A stretch of DNA of 64,000 nucleotides from Labyrinthula sp. Ha (taxonomy: Eukaryota; Sar; Bigyra; Labyrinthulida; Labyrinthulaceae): the NCBI GenBank assembly GCA_015227615.1, contig JAALGZ010000065.1, positions 1 to 64,000 of the forward strand. The letters are read 5' to 3'. Shown here piece by piece: positions 26,450 to 36,750 of the stretch (positions are counted from its first letter, which is position 1; each line of letters begins with the position of its first letter). A program made the translations under genes and the position numbers. Below the pieces are notes generated by a model. It saw nothing but the letters and a program-made list of their open reading frames with translations. It did not search any database and had not been told where the DNA came from.

Positions 26450-27760
26450 ACCAAACTTGTTATTCCATTTACTTTATTTACTAGAGTTTTAGTTCAGTTG
26501 TACATTTCTGCCGGTCACCCATCATATTCAGATGAAATCAATATGCTTAAGAAATACTTTTTTGAATAACTAAGCCGAAAAGATGTAGACCTCTTACTTA
26601 AGATATTCAGCAAAAAATGCTTACATTGCAATCGTTGGCCAAGAATCCTAAAAAGACCTTTGGATCTTACTCAACTCGCTAGAAAACCAAGAGATATTTT
26701 ACATGCAGATTATTTATATGTCAAATCTCAAGGTTTCATTTTAGCTTTAATGGATTCCTTAACTAGAAAAATACAACTTACTTATTCAAATTCTCCAACT
26801 GCACTTTCCATACCTCAAGCCATCATGCATTGGTGTGGATCTTTTAATATGTTGGACCATTGTTTAATAGTTACAGACAACGCACCGCACTTCAGCAATC
26901 AATTACTAACTGGACTTTCTAGATCATTCTCTTACACTCAAAGTTTTAGTATAACCTATAATCCTTGGACTAATGGCTCTATCTAGGTTATCAATTCAAA
27001 AATATTACACTACATAAAGACTATAGTTTCTGACTTTGGGTTAACATGTACTGAGTGACCTTCCATTCTGGAGACAATCAACTATATTATGAACAACAGG
27101 TCAATGGTTACTCGCAACAACTTTACTGCTGATGAATTATTCCTTGGGATTGAATCGCAGGAGTATATTTATCAACCCGAAGCTAAACATTTTATGATTG
27201 CTATAGAAGAGAAAAATGTCCAGCCAATTAATTTCAAGAAGCTAATTAAACACGCAGAAAATTTACATGAAAAGATAATTAATTTAGCCATAAATATTTT
27301 ATTAGTGTTAAACTTGCTAAAGATTTAGGAAATATGAGGAGATCAAAGAAGATCAAGTCATTCCTGCAGTTTTCAGCTAGAGACTATGTTCTAATATCCA
27401 AAGAAGGCCGCAAATAAAGTCAAGATAAGATGTACCTAAACTGGACTGGACCATTTCAAGTTACTGAAGTAGTCAGCCTAAACGTCTACAGGGTTGAATC
27501 TTTAACTGGAAAAGTTACCTGGCACACGCCTCTAGGTTATGGTTTTATTCAAATCGTAAACCAGCAAATTATTTCAAGCTCCGTAGATTCTTTCAACAAA
27601 ACTTTGAAACTTTAGAAGTCGACAAAATATCGATTATTGAACTGAAGACTCTCAGAAAGGTCCCTGAATACAATGTTAAAATACACTGGTTAGGTTTAGA
27701 AGAAGAAAAGGCCTCTTGACGCTTATTAAGCGTCATTTATGCAGACGTGCTTCTACTTGT
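26450..27760 (+). pseudogene. chromovirus integrase and chromodomain
   Basis: The zinc-binding part ends in CLHCNRWPR, then the core shows ILHADYLYV (first Asp), LIVTDNAPHFSNQLL (second Asp) and YNPWTNGS before the place of the Glu. After the C-terminal beta-barrel (TGPFQVTEVVSLNVYRVE) comes VPEYNVKIHWLGLEEEKAS (27659-27714), which matches the core of a chromodomain. Chromodomains steer integration of this clade to marked chromatin. Fossil; boundaries are rounded. Confidence 0.82.
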
Positions 27761-27949
27761 TAGAAATTTTCTCAAGTCTGACAAAAATATCAATGAAAAT
27801 GAGAAGAAGAACATTTTCCTACTCTTGGATGAATTCGATGAAGCCTCTAGACTAAATTTAAGTAATTCAAAACACAAAAGAGGGGGAGGAAAACAAAACA
27901 TATTATTTCAAGAATAAAAATCAATAAAAACTCAACAAAATTACTTCAA

Positions 27950-28145
27950 CATTTCTATTACTTTGCCAACAGTAGACTTACCACTGGCTGGTCATCTATC
28001 GAGGATCAAATCTTAAAGATGCTTGTTCTATAGTATGGATGTGGTACTTATTCTAAGTACCAAGAATCATCTGATTTACCTGGAAGAAATAAACAGCAGT
28101 TTTATACGAAGCTCCAGCGTTGGTTTGGGCTGCAATCTATTAAAC
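27950..28145 (+). pseudogene. Myb/SANT-like DNA-binding domain inside the chromovirus
   Basis: A tryptophan-led helix (GWSSIEDQILKML) is followed by the Gly-rich turn YGCGTYSKYQ and by LPGRNKQQFYTKLQRWFG (28074-28127). Spacing and residues fit a Myb repeat: W..xED..L, then YG.G, then LPGR...Q...KLQR. Placed between chromodomain and methyltransferase on the same strand. Myb-like subunits accompany MT-A70 enzymes in the ciliate DNA adenine methyltransferase complex (MTA1/MTA9/p1/p2), which makes the pairing here notable. Fossil. Confidence 0.62.
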
Positions 28146-28149
28146 CTTC

Positions 28150-29400
28150 TCCTTGCTGCGTTTTAATCTCGACGAAGCCTGGGAGTATCTTGCATTAACA
28201 CTTGGTTCAGGCTATAAAATCAGGCCACGCGGAAAGTTTGTTGTAGATCAAGAAAATGAAGCTTTTAGTACTTTTTTGGATTTCCCTACTAGAGACGCTC
28301 CTCATCTCAATTTTATTCAGATTCCATATTATAGAAGGATTGATCACCCTGGACATGTGGGCATCATGGTAGAAGAGTACTCCGAACTTAAGTCTTGCAA
28401 AGACCTTTTAGCTGCGCATGAAGTTAACTCTAAAGAAGAATTTCTGGAATTACAGAAGAAAAATATTTCTAAGATCAAGACTGAAATAAAATCTAATGAA
28501 TACATTTGAAATTCTCTATCAGAGGAACTTACTTCTTCAACAGAACTAACTAAATTTCTTGACAAACTTTATAGAATAGCAGCTTCTTTATATCCCGAAA
28601 TTTCTGCACATTCAAAGACGTATCAATATATTTCAAACACGTTTACCATCAAATTCTCACCCACTTTATCAACCAAACTTTTACTGAATCTTATGCAGCA
28701 GCAGTCATCTGACACAATCAAGATTGAATATTATGGAAACAATATGTTTAGCTTATTCAAGTCGAAATCTACTATATATTTGTACAACCCGCTGAGTCAT
28801 TTTGTTTTCTCACCAACGTTGCTACCATGAAGTTGACTAATATGAAGAAAAAGTTTAATCGTTTGGAGGTACTAATTATGGACCCTCCTTGGAAAGTTGG
28901 AGCAGCTGTCCAGTACGTGGTGTCGCTGCCAACTATGAAACACTCGGAATCAAAGACTTGGACAATATTAATGTGACCATGTTGCAGCCACAAGGATCCT
29001 ATTTATTCGTATGGACGGTCAGGAAGTACTTCTATGAGACTCTTTGTTGGGCATCTAATAACTCGTACAAGCTATTGGATTAAATAATCTGGATTAAAAT
29101 AAATCCTTCTACCTCTCTAAGAACAAACATTGAATATCTACTGGGACGCGGAAAAGAAAGTTGTTTAGTGTTTAAGAAACAAGAACACGAAGGTTTAGAA
29201 TACGCGAATCTGTTTGAACAAGAACACCGATATACTCATATCTCACCTTTAGTAACTTTGACACTTCCAAATTCCCAAAAACCTACTCATGTTAGTGCTT
29301 TTATTGAAGCTACTATACCTAGAGGCAATTATGGAGAACTGTTTGCAAGATCTAACAATATGTGACCTAAGTGGATAAGCTTTGGACTGGTACTTTGGCC
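28150..29400 (+). pseudogene. MT-A70 family adenine-N6 methyltransferase domain inside the chromovirus
   Basis: The catalytic DPPW motif, in LIMDPPWKVGA, lies at 28881-28892. Downstream blocks occur in family order: NYETLGIKDLDNIN, LQPQGSYLFVWTVRKYF, IIWIKINPSTSLRTNIEYLL with GRGKESCLVFKK, and PRGNYGELFARSNNM with PKWISFG near 29.37 kb. These correspond to the 'GTMSDDE', 'LIFLWVT', 'IIWVKTN', 'GKEHCLVG' and 'ELFARPHN' blocks of METTL3/METTL4/MTA1-type enzymes. About 240 codons upstream (28.15-28.8 kb) belong to an unrecognised N-terminal part containing PYYRRIDHPGHVG. It lies before the polypurine tract and 3' LTR, hence within the element, not next to it. Whether DNA or RNA was the substrate cannot be read. 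Fossil. Confidence 0.82.
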
Positions 29401-29492
29401 TACTTGTAATAGCAATTACGTGGTTTCGAACACTTGGAAGGGGATATCCCGAGACTATAATATGCTCGTGAGAACATTTACTCCGTGCCACG

Positions 29493-29505
29493 TAGGGTTC
29501 TTTAT
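29493..29505 (+). repeat. Left terminal inverted repeat of the hAT element
   Basis: TAGGGTTCTTTAT; its exact reverse complement is at 34466-34478. Confidence 0.85.
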
Positions 29506-32500
29506 TGGAACGGAACACACGATAGTTAGAGGAAAATTTCCGATAAGTTTCTTTACCGTTATTAACGGTAAACAAAATTGGAGTATTATCGTTTAACGGA
29601 AAAAGGTGGAGTTAACGGAAAACACGATAACTACGTTAAGTAACGGTACAAACCGGTATTTTTGGGCAACTCAACAAAAACCAATTTTTCTTTTCCTGGT
29701 TAAAGTCAAAACCAAACAAGTCCAAAAAAACTCCTTGTTTGAACAAAAAAGGTGGTGGAAAGAAAAACAAAATAAGTTTTGAAACATGAATAAAGAACAA
29801 TTTGCTCGTCGAAGCTTCAAAACTAGTTGTCTTCTACTTGTTGGAGATTTTGCTTAGCTGAACTGTCTGGAAAACGTGTTTGATTCACAGGGAAAAAGCT
29901 AAAATTAAGTAAAACTAGAAGAAATCGGCCAAATGAACTAAAATGGCGCTACAGCAATATTTTTTTGAGTATAATTTTAGTTTTGTCTGTGTTAAATTTT
30001 CAAAAAGATGTCAATTTTTTATTAGTTTTGGATAGAAAAGAAGGAAACATTATGAAGAATATTTTTCAATAGTTAGAAAAGGGAGAAAACCTGTGCAATC
30101 CGGTCAAAGAACCCCAGGAAAACTAAGTTATAACTGTGGTTACAATTTCACCCACTCTCTTGCGCTCATTCCAAGCAGTTGGATGTTTCGATTTCACATT
30201 TGGAACTGCTTAATGTAAGAAATAAAAGTATCTTCAGTTGGTTGTTTTCCTCAATTATTTCAATATCTCCCAATGTTTCTATGAAAGGATTAGTGTCCAA
30301 GATTTTCTTTCTCAGCTTGAAACTGGTCATTTTGATTTCAAGAACCAGGATTTAAAGCTTTTCTTCTACATCTTTCACTGGCATATTGTAAGAACTGCTT
30401 GGTTGCTTCAGTTTTTTCTAAACGTAGTACTCAATTAATAACACTTGATTGATATTAATCTTCCTGATCCGACATCTTTAAAACAGTTCATGCAACCTTG
30501 AAAACATCAAGTAGTTGACTAGATGATTCTCCTCCGTGTTCAAATACGTTTCTTCCTTTTCAGCGGTATATAAAACTAGATCTTTGTATGGGTTTGTGAT
30601 CTATTGCGTTTTACGTGCCGACAAAAACAAACTACAGGTCCGCGGATAAGGTTTTCAGGTCGTAAAATAATTGATTTGACTCTTAACAATAAAATTCTTG
30701 AGCTTCCTTTTCTTTCTTATTCTTTTTTCCAATTAATTCTTAACGGCTAGCAACAAAAACAAAACTAAGGTATTATATCAACGTTGATGGAATAGCATCG
30801 ATATTCCATTAATACTACTATCCAAATCAACCATTTCCGGTAAGTTCCATTATTTATAAGTAAAATCTTCCCAAAATATCACAAATATAAACCATATATA
30901 ACAAATCGCTGGAACTCGGTATCGGAAATCAAGGTTCGCATAATCCCAAATATCACGTTAATGTAAATTTGTGTGGTTTTTTTCTGGGGATATTTTACAC
31001 CATATATCACGCACAAATCACGCAGCCCAAAAAACCAAATATCGAAATATAGCAAAAACCACAGGAGTTGACTAGCAGAAAAGCAACAAAAACGACAAAA
31101 AACAAAGCTGAACATATCTCACGACACTACAGATCACTTAAATGCTTCCAATGGTTCTGTAAGTCTGCATCTTTCCATGTGCTCCAGAATAACGTTGAAA
31201 AAATAACTCTTTATTTTGACCCGTAGTATACCTTCAAAATTTTTATTACTTTGGGCATCCATTCGCTCAATATTCGCTAAGTTATCTGAAAATACGGAGA
31301 TCTCTTGACCGTTTCTTGACTTCGGTTGGTTTTAATGTATTAATGGTAATGTAATATTGAGTTTATTTGAGTATAGGGGAAATATCAAAATATAAAAAAG
31401 TAGGAAAGCTTTTAAATAAGTCAAGCTTAGAGTTGCAATATATAAATTCCATTTTCATAGAATATATCTTTCTCTTTTTAAAATGATACTAAATAAGTTC
31501 TATAGAAATAACAGGAAGTTATTTAACTTGTAAAAATAAAAACATCACTTTTTTCCATAAATACGTCAGAAAAACGACCACAGAATGGCTTTTTTCAAAA
31601 AATAAAAGCGTATTTCTTATTTAATTTGCACTGATCTTCTTCAAGGAACTTTATATGTATTTTTAATCATTTATCATATGTAAGAGTTAAAAAAACATGC
31701 ATTTTCATTTAAGAAATTGCCATAATTTGATAGAGATTTGTATAATTAACACCAATAAAAGCTTCAAAGTTTATTTTTTTCTTCTTTAAATTACTGAAAA
31801 TTTGTTCTAGATAAGGTTAGTGTCTATTTTTTTTATATTTGTCCCATGAAAAGTTCAGTTTTGGCTATTTTAAAGTTGAGTTTGGAGTAGAGTTAAATTA
31901 AGCGAAATAACTATTGTAGAGATTAATAGGGAAGTTTTTGGAGCTTCATCGAGCAAAACTCAAAGAAACCCTAAATCATCAATACATATGTGCATCTACC
32001 ATTTATCAGGAGGTTTTGCTACTTGGTATTGCCCATTCGGGAATATTTGACATTTAAGGGTATCCTTTTTCAGAGTTTCTGAGATCTTGGAAATAGGAAA
32101 CATTGTTAGGAAATCTATACATAATACTCCAATTATCAAACAAAACTGTTTCTAGAGCTAAATCCACCCGTTCTTTCAACTGATGAGGTCTATTTGGGCT
32201 CTAGACGAGTATTTCTCGAGGTATTACACGGATTGAAGTAGATAAAAACAGCTTTTTACCCCAATATCGACTTTTCTTCAAAAAAATATTAAAAATATCC
32301 TAAAAAACAGAGTTAAAGGTTACAGGTCATGTTTTTTAGTTGTTTGGGACTATCTAGTACAAAAATTTAGGGCATTATAGCAAAACTGAGTGCTTTCGTA
32401 TTTTCAGATGTGCAGATTTTGAACATTTGACTTTTCTGAGTGAAGTTTAGCTCAGTCACAGTTAACTAGAGAAAAAATATCCTGAGAAAATGTTTGAGAA

Positions 32501-33746
32501 GTTAGGTATTGTCCATCCTTAGGGTCTGAGAAGAATCAGATCATCTATAGGGTTGTTCTTCGCGATGCTACGTTTGAATGTATGTTTCTATACAGATCAG
32601 TAAAATTAGTGAAAAGGACCCTTAAAAATAGTCTTTTTAGGATTTAAAGTATTCATCCTTATTAAATATCTTGACAAAATATATGGTTAGAAAGGTTTTC
32701 TTAATGTGAAATACATTGTGGGTGATACTATTGTACTTGAGAAGAATTCATGATATAAACTAACAAATACTATATGCTTTATTTTCAGTAATCATAGTTT
32801 TCTTATACTTTATATTGTTTTAATACTTCAAATTTTTATGTGAGTAGGTACTAAGTTCAGTTTTCAATATGTTTTGAACTTTGTAGAAGGGTTGAAAAGG
32901 TATTGTAGATTATATGGCCATTATACTGCATTTTTGAAAAAATTGTTGATAAAGTTTTGAACAACCCGTAACAACAAAAAGAATAAAGCACTAATGTTTG
33001 ATACTAGATTTAACTTGAATATAAGATCTAATCCTTCCAGTTTACAGAGATGGTGTAATCTTTTTCTTCATTGTTTTCTGATCGATATAAAATGGATGTG
33101 CTATATTTTGGTGATATTTTGCGTTCTACATGTATTTATTCTTTTCATATCCTATATTATCTTATATGGCTAAAAAATATTTGAAACAAATTTCCAAAAC
33201 TGTGTTTGGTTTTTGATAACTCAAAAAAAATTCATTGAAAAATCATCTTTGCAATTATTGACAAATTCGCCTAAAATACAGGTTGACTTGAAAAGAACAG
33301 AGAGAAAAGTATCTTCCAGTCCTCAAATGCAAAAAAAAATCAAGTTATTAGCAATAGCTTTGAACATAGGTCACATAAGTTAAAATAGTGCTTAACATAA
33401 AAATTAAGCGAGATATAAGAAAAACAAGAATATGACTTGAAATTGACCAATAATCCTGAAATATAGAAATACGTACTTTAATCCCAGTATTTTCAAATAA
33501 AGTAAATTAAAAAAACTATAATATTTTGAGAATTAACATTTCAAGTATTTTAGAATTTAATTTAGCTTAGAAAGACAATGCATTGACTGAGAAAAATAAA
33601 TTTTACTGCGGTAAGTAGTGATATGCTGAATTTGGCTTTGATATTCGGATGCTAAAACGCACATAACTCGTGATTAACTTCTTAAAAAACTAAACTCCAT
33701 TTTTGAGTGCATGGAAAATTAAAATATCTTTTGAACTATGTATTAT

Positions 33747-34060
33747 AGCTTTTCTGAAAAGGAGTTTAAGCCAAGATACAAGCATTTTTTTGCGAAGATT
33801 TTACAGAATTTTTGCTCTCGCGAATAAATACATTCTGTTTTGAGAGAACTAAAATTAGTTTAAATAACTTACCTTAATTTATCTTAGAAACTATCGCAGG
33901 GAGATTTCCAAAAAAATTCCTAGCTTTCTCAGATATGAGTTTAAGCCCAGATACAAGCATTTCCATTTGAAGACTACGCAAATTTATGCTATGGCCAAGG
34001 TATTACCTCCTTTTCTCAGTTACATTTTCTCTCAGAGAGTAGAAGTAGCTCTTTAAAAGA
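33747..34060. repeat. Diverged tandem duplication inside the hAT element
   Basis: Two copies about 175 bp apart share GTTTAAGCC(A/C)AGATACAAGC preceded by a CT-rich TAGCTTTTCT/TAGCTTTCTC stretch and followed by TTTTCTCAG/TTTTGAGAGA-like sequence. It shows that the element's interior grew partly by internal duplication. Confidence 0.5.
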
Positions 34061-34465
34061 GTTTAGAAAAGGTATTTGAAATATTTCTCTACTATCTAGG
34101 AGTTTATTTTGTGCTTGGATTCAGATAAATTCAAAGGTAAGGTTAGTAGTCATAGGAAAATTGTCATATACAATAATTTGCACCTGAAGTTGATTTCATG
34201 TTGCATCTACTTCTGAGTCAGCTTTTGCTTCTATTTTATTTCTTTACAAGAATAGCATAGACATAATATATTATGGAGATATGATTTGGGACAGAATATT
34301 AAATTGCTAAAAATTTTTGGGAACACCAAAAGCTATTATTCTTATCGTGCTTATCCTGGTTAACGGAAGTTTTCGTTCATTTCCGTTCCGTTAAGGTTTC
34401 CTTATCGTTAATAACGGTAAATAAAATTTGGCCATTTTAATTTCCGATAGTTAACGATAAGAACG

Positions 34466-34478
34466 ATAAAGAACCCTA
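34466..34478 (-). repeat. Right terminal inverted repeat of the hAT element
   Basis: ATAAAGAACCCTA on the plus strand, followed directly by the target duplication GTGCCACG and the remaining part of the chromovirus LTR. Confidence 0.85.
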
Positions 34479-34708
34479 GTGCCACGTCATCACTTAGTTA
34501 GTTTATGTATTCCTGTTATAGAACACTTGAACCGTTAACAATTTAAGAATCTGAAATATAAATACAAACAAATAAGAAGAACACCTGGTTGTGGATAGGT
34601 TGCCTGATCTGAAAAGGATTTATTTCGGGGTTTTGATACAATCACTCCATCAGGTCATGAGTTATTTAGTTTTACTATCGAGGTTGACTGATATATTGTG
34701 AAACGGGT

Positions 34709-35008
34709 AGTTAGACAAGTAATTGTCCGTATCGTCTATATATGTATGAGGATACATATATTAAGTTAAACAAACTGAAAGTGCTTGAAAGCAGCTTTAA
34801 AATGATATAAGTAATGTTTTCTAACTCCCAGTAGTAGTTGAGGCATTAAGGTTTTACGATCTGTTGTTTCCGGTGCTTATGTATTAGTAAAAATGTATTA
34901 TGTAAAGTTGCACCAATTGTGCGGTAATGTAATATTGTATTTTAACTATGTAAAGTGTAAACAGTCAGTATGGAGAGAGTCGTACACTCGACTGCTTAGT
35001 GTCTCACT
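34709..35008 (-). repeat. Solo 300-bp copia LTR with 5-bp target duplication
   Basis: About 93% identical to the LTR at 4481-4780 and the same length. CGGGT flanks it on both sides (34704-34708 and 35009-35013). The duplication settles the termini as AGTGAGAC...GTCTAACT on the minus strand. A solo LTR arises when the two LTRs of an element recombine and the inside is lost. It lies 126 bp past the chromovirus. Confidence 0.92.
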
Positions 35009-35013
35009 CGGGT

Positions 35014-36750
35014 CAAGAGCTTAGTCTTTATTTCAGAGTAATTTTACATCCTACTTATCTTTTGATGAAGCTCAGAAAAGCCTAAGCTATGCTCATGAAA
35101 AATAATCTGTATTGGAAAGAAACGTAGATATCATTCAGACAAGCTCAGCTTCAAGCTACAAGGCCTTTAGTCACTAAGAGAAATATTGTGGAAAAAATTT
35201 CTTTTGACGCAGAAGCCACAAATGACCAACCACAGTGATTTTATAGCAAAAGATGGAACCAAAAATTATCATGCTGATTCACATTACAGCTCCCACACCG
35301 AAAAAACAGATTTAAAACTGCTACGGCTTATTCAGGACTGTAACAGAGAGGAAAGAGGCCTAAATTAATTTTTTTCAGTCACATGTATAAATAAAAGTTC
35401 TATTAAAATTTTTGATAGGGCGAGGAGTCGTGTCGTTTTGCACTAACAAAGCTCTATATGCGAAAACTGCGTGAAAGGGAAGAGCTGTTCAATGAATTAA
35501 CTAATACTGGCAGCTAAATTTATACACTTTCTTGGTTATATATATACTTTTAATAGTTTGGAGCCCTTCAATAAACAATCTACCTTTAGCTTGCTTTCAA
35601 AGGTGAAGTTGAAAAGCATAATAAGATCAAGACTGATAAATTCAATTTCACTAATTTTTCTCAGCAAATAGCTTTTATTTTCATCGATATAAACCTTCAA
35701 TTCAGGTCTTTCTTCTTTACAGCCACCATCAAGATATAAGCATCCTCTGGCAACTGCAAATAACATCAAATTCAAACATATATAATATTTATTTATCTAG
35801 GGGATATATGCAGCAATTAAGGATTTAGATTCTTCACAAGTGAAACTATTTGAGCAGCATGAAGTTGTCCAAGAACCATAATGTCACGATGGCAAGATCT
35901 CATTAAATTTCCTTGCCAACTCCAAGAATTAAAAATAAATAATTCACTTTTGATTTCCTCAAAGAGCTCAAAACTAGGATGAAGCTGGTCTGAGTTTTAG
36001 GATTCCCAATTTAAAATTTTTATCAGTCTGCACTTCGAATCAAATAATTCTCTAGAAATTTAGGACTCTAAAAAAAATTCAAAGTCTAGACCTACAACTC
36101 GTAAAATTTGGCCTTTTAGGAACTTCAAATTAGTATTGTTTTAGTGGAAGCTACTTATAATGATAACTCATAGAATTCTTGAGACATTATAGATCCATAA
36201 AATCTCTATTCCTAAAATCTAGAGTGCTGCAGCTAGTTTCATGTTCAAAACCATCAACAAGAAGAAAAACTCTTACCTTGTGGGAAATGGAGAGAACAAA
36301 ACCTCAATGACAAATGCAGCAATTTACAGCATGTACTCTAATATTATCAATGGAGGATTCTACATTTGCATTGAAATGAACTGCCATAATGTTTACCTAT
36401 ATATGATTGAAAATATTTTTCGCAGTAACAAATAGTTGATAGTCATTAAAATTTGTACATAAAAGAATATGAAGAACATAAAATAAAAATACCTTTAGTA
36501 AGACCATTTATTTTGTGATAACTCTGTTAAAATTGTTTTGGTTTCCATTGAGGTACTGGGAATAAATAATGATCCAAAAAGATTTGAATGGATCTCAAAG
36601 CATAGCTGCTATTGCGAAACTTCTCTTGTTCTATTCAAAACCAGTGTTCTGTTATATAGAGCTCATGTAATAGTTCCTATTTTCTTTCTCGAACAATGAT
36701 TTTAAGTGGGAAGGAAAAAAAGCAGAATCCTTTCTAACATTGGATTATTA
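35014..36750. other. Intergenic region with doubtful short open frames
   Basis: Contains frames of 60 codons (35186-35368, plus), 79 codons (35536-35775, minus) and 64 codons (36241-36435, plus). The minus frame has a charged, leucine-rich stretch (LLRKISEIEFISLDLIML) that is faintly LRR-like and could be a relic of a Roc-COR relative, but no splice model joins it to gene B. The others have no recognisable feature. Confidence 0.35.

Larger units (their letters stand above)
29493..34478. mobile_element. hAT-type DNA transposon, non-coding, 4,986 bp
   Basis: Perfect 13-bp terminal inverted repeats (TAGGGTTCTTTAT at the left, ATAAAGAACCCTA at the right) and a perfect 8-bp target duplication GTGCCACG (29485-29492 and 34479-34486). 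An 8-bp duplication with a TAGGG terminus is the hAT signature. Just inside lies a subterminal inverted repeat: TTACCGTTATTAACGGTAA at 29553-29571 against TTATCGTTAATAACGGTAA at 34402-34420, with further AACGG/CCGTT copies around both. These are the kind of sites a hAT transposase binds. No open frame longer than 80 codons and no transposase motif is visible, so this is a non-autonomous derivative that needs a transposase from elsewhere, or one whose gene has decayed. It inserted after the chromovirus. Confidence 0.85.
22046..34582 (+). mobile_element. Ty3/gypsy chromovirus carrying a Myb/SANT and MT-A70 module; nested by a hAT element
   Basis: Plus-strand order: 5' LTR (22046 to about 22186), gag-like region (about 22.8-23.1 kb), protease-like region (about 23.4-23.7), reverse transcriptase traces (about 24.1-25.2), RNase H (about 25.6-25.9), integrase (about 26.5-27.1), chromodomain (about 27.6-27.75), Myb/SANT-like domain (about 27.95-28.14), MT-A70 methyltransferase (about 28.15-29.4), polypurine tract (29433-29444) and 3' LTR (from 29445). 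Reverse transcriptase before integrase plus a chromodomain marks a chromovirus. The LTRs are only about 80% identical and the coding part has well over ten breaks, so it is an old fossil. A 4,986-bp DNA transposon sits inside its 3' LTR. No clear target duplication remains. Confidence 0.85.
29445..34582 (+). repeat. 3' LTR of the chromovirus, split by a hAT insertion
   Basis: The first third of the LTR (29445-29492) is separated from the rest (34487-34582) by the transposon at 29493-34478 and the duplicated target GTGCCACG. Directly before it lies CTTGGAAGGGGA (29433-29444), a good polypurine tract, which fixes the plus-strand polarity. Confidence 0.78.

Noticed and set aside
28150-29400. MT-A70 domain as an ordinary host methyltransferase gene next to the retroelement
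   Set aside because: It lies between the chromodomain and the polypurine tract/3' LTR, on the same strand and with comparable decay, so it is inside the element.
29493-34478. Search for a transposase gene inside the hAT element
   Set aside because: Frames are below 80 codons and carry no hAT motif that I can recognise, so no coding feature is reported.
22041-34587. A target-site duplication for the chromovirus
   Set aside because: The flanks (CCATG on the left, ACCTG or CCTGG on the right) do not match convincingly, so none is claimed.
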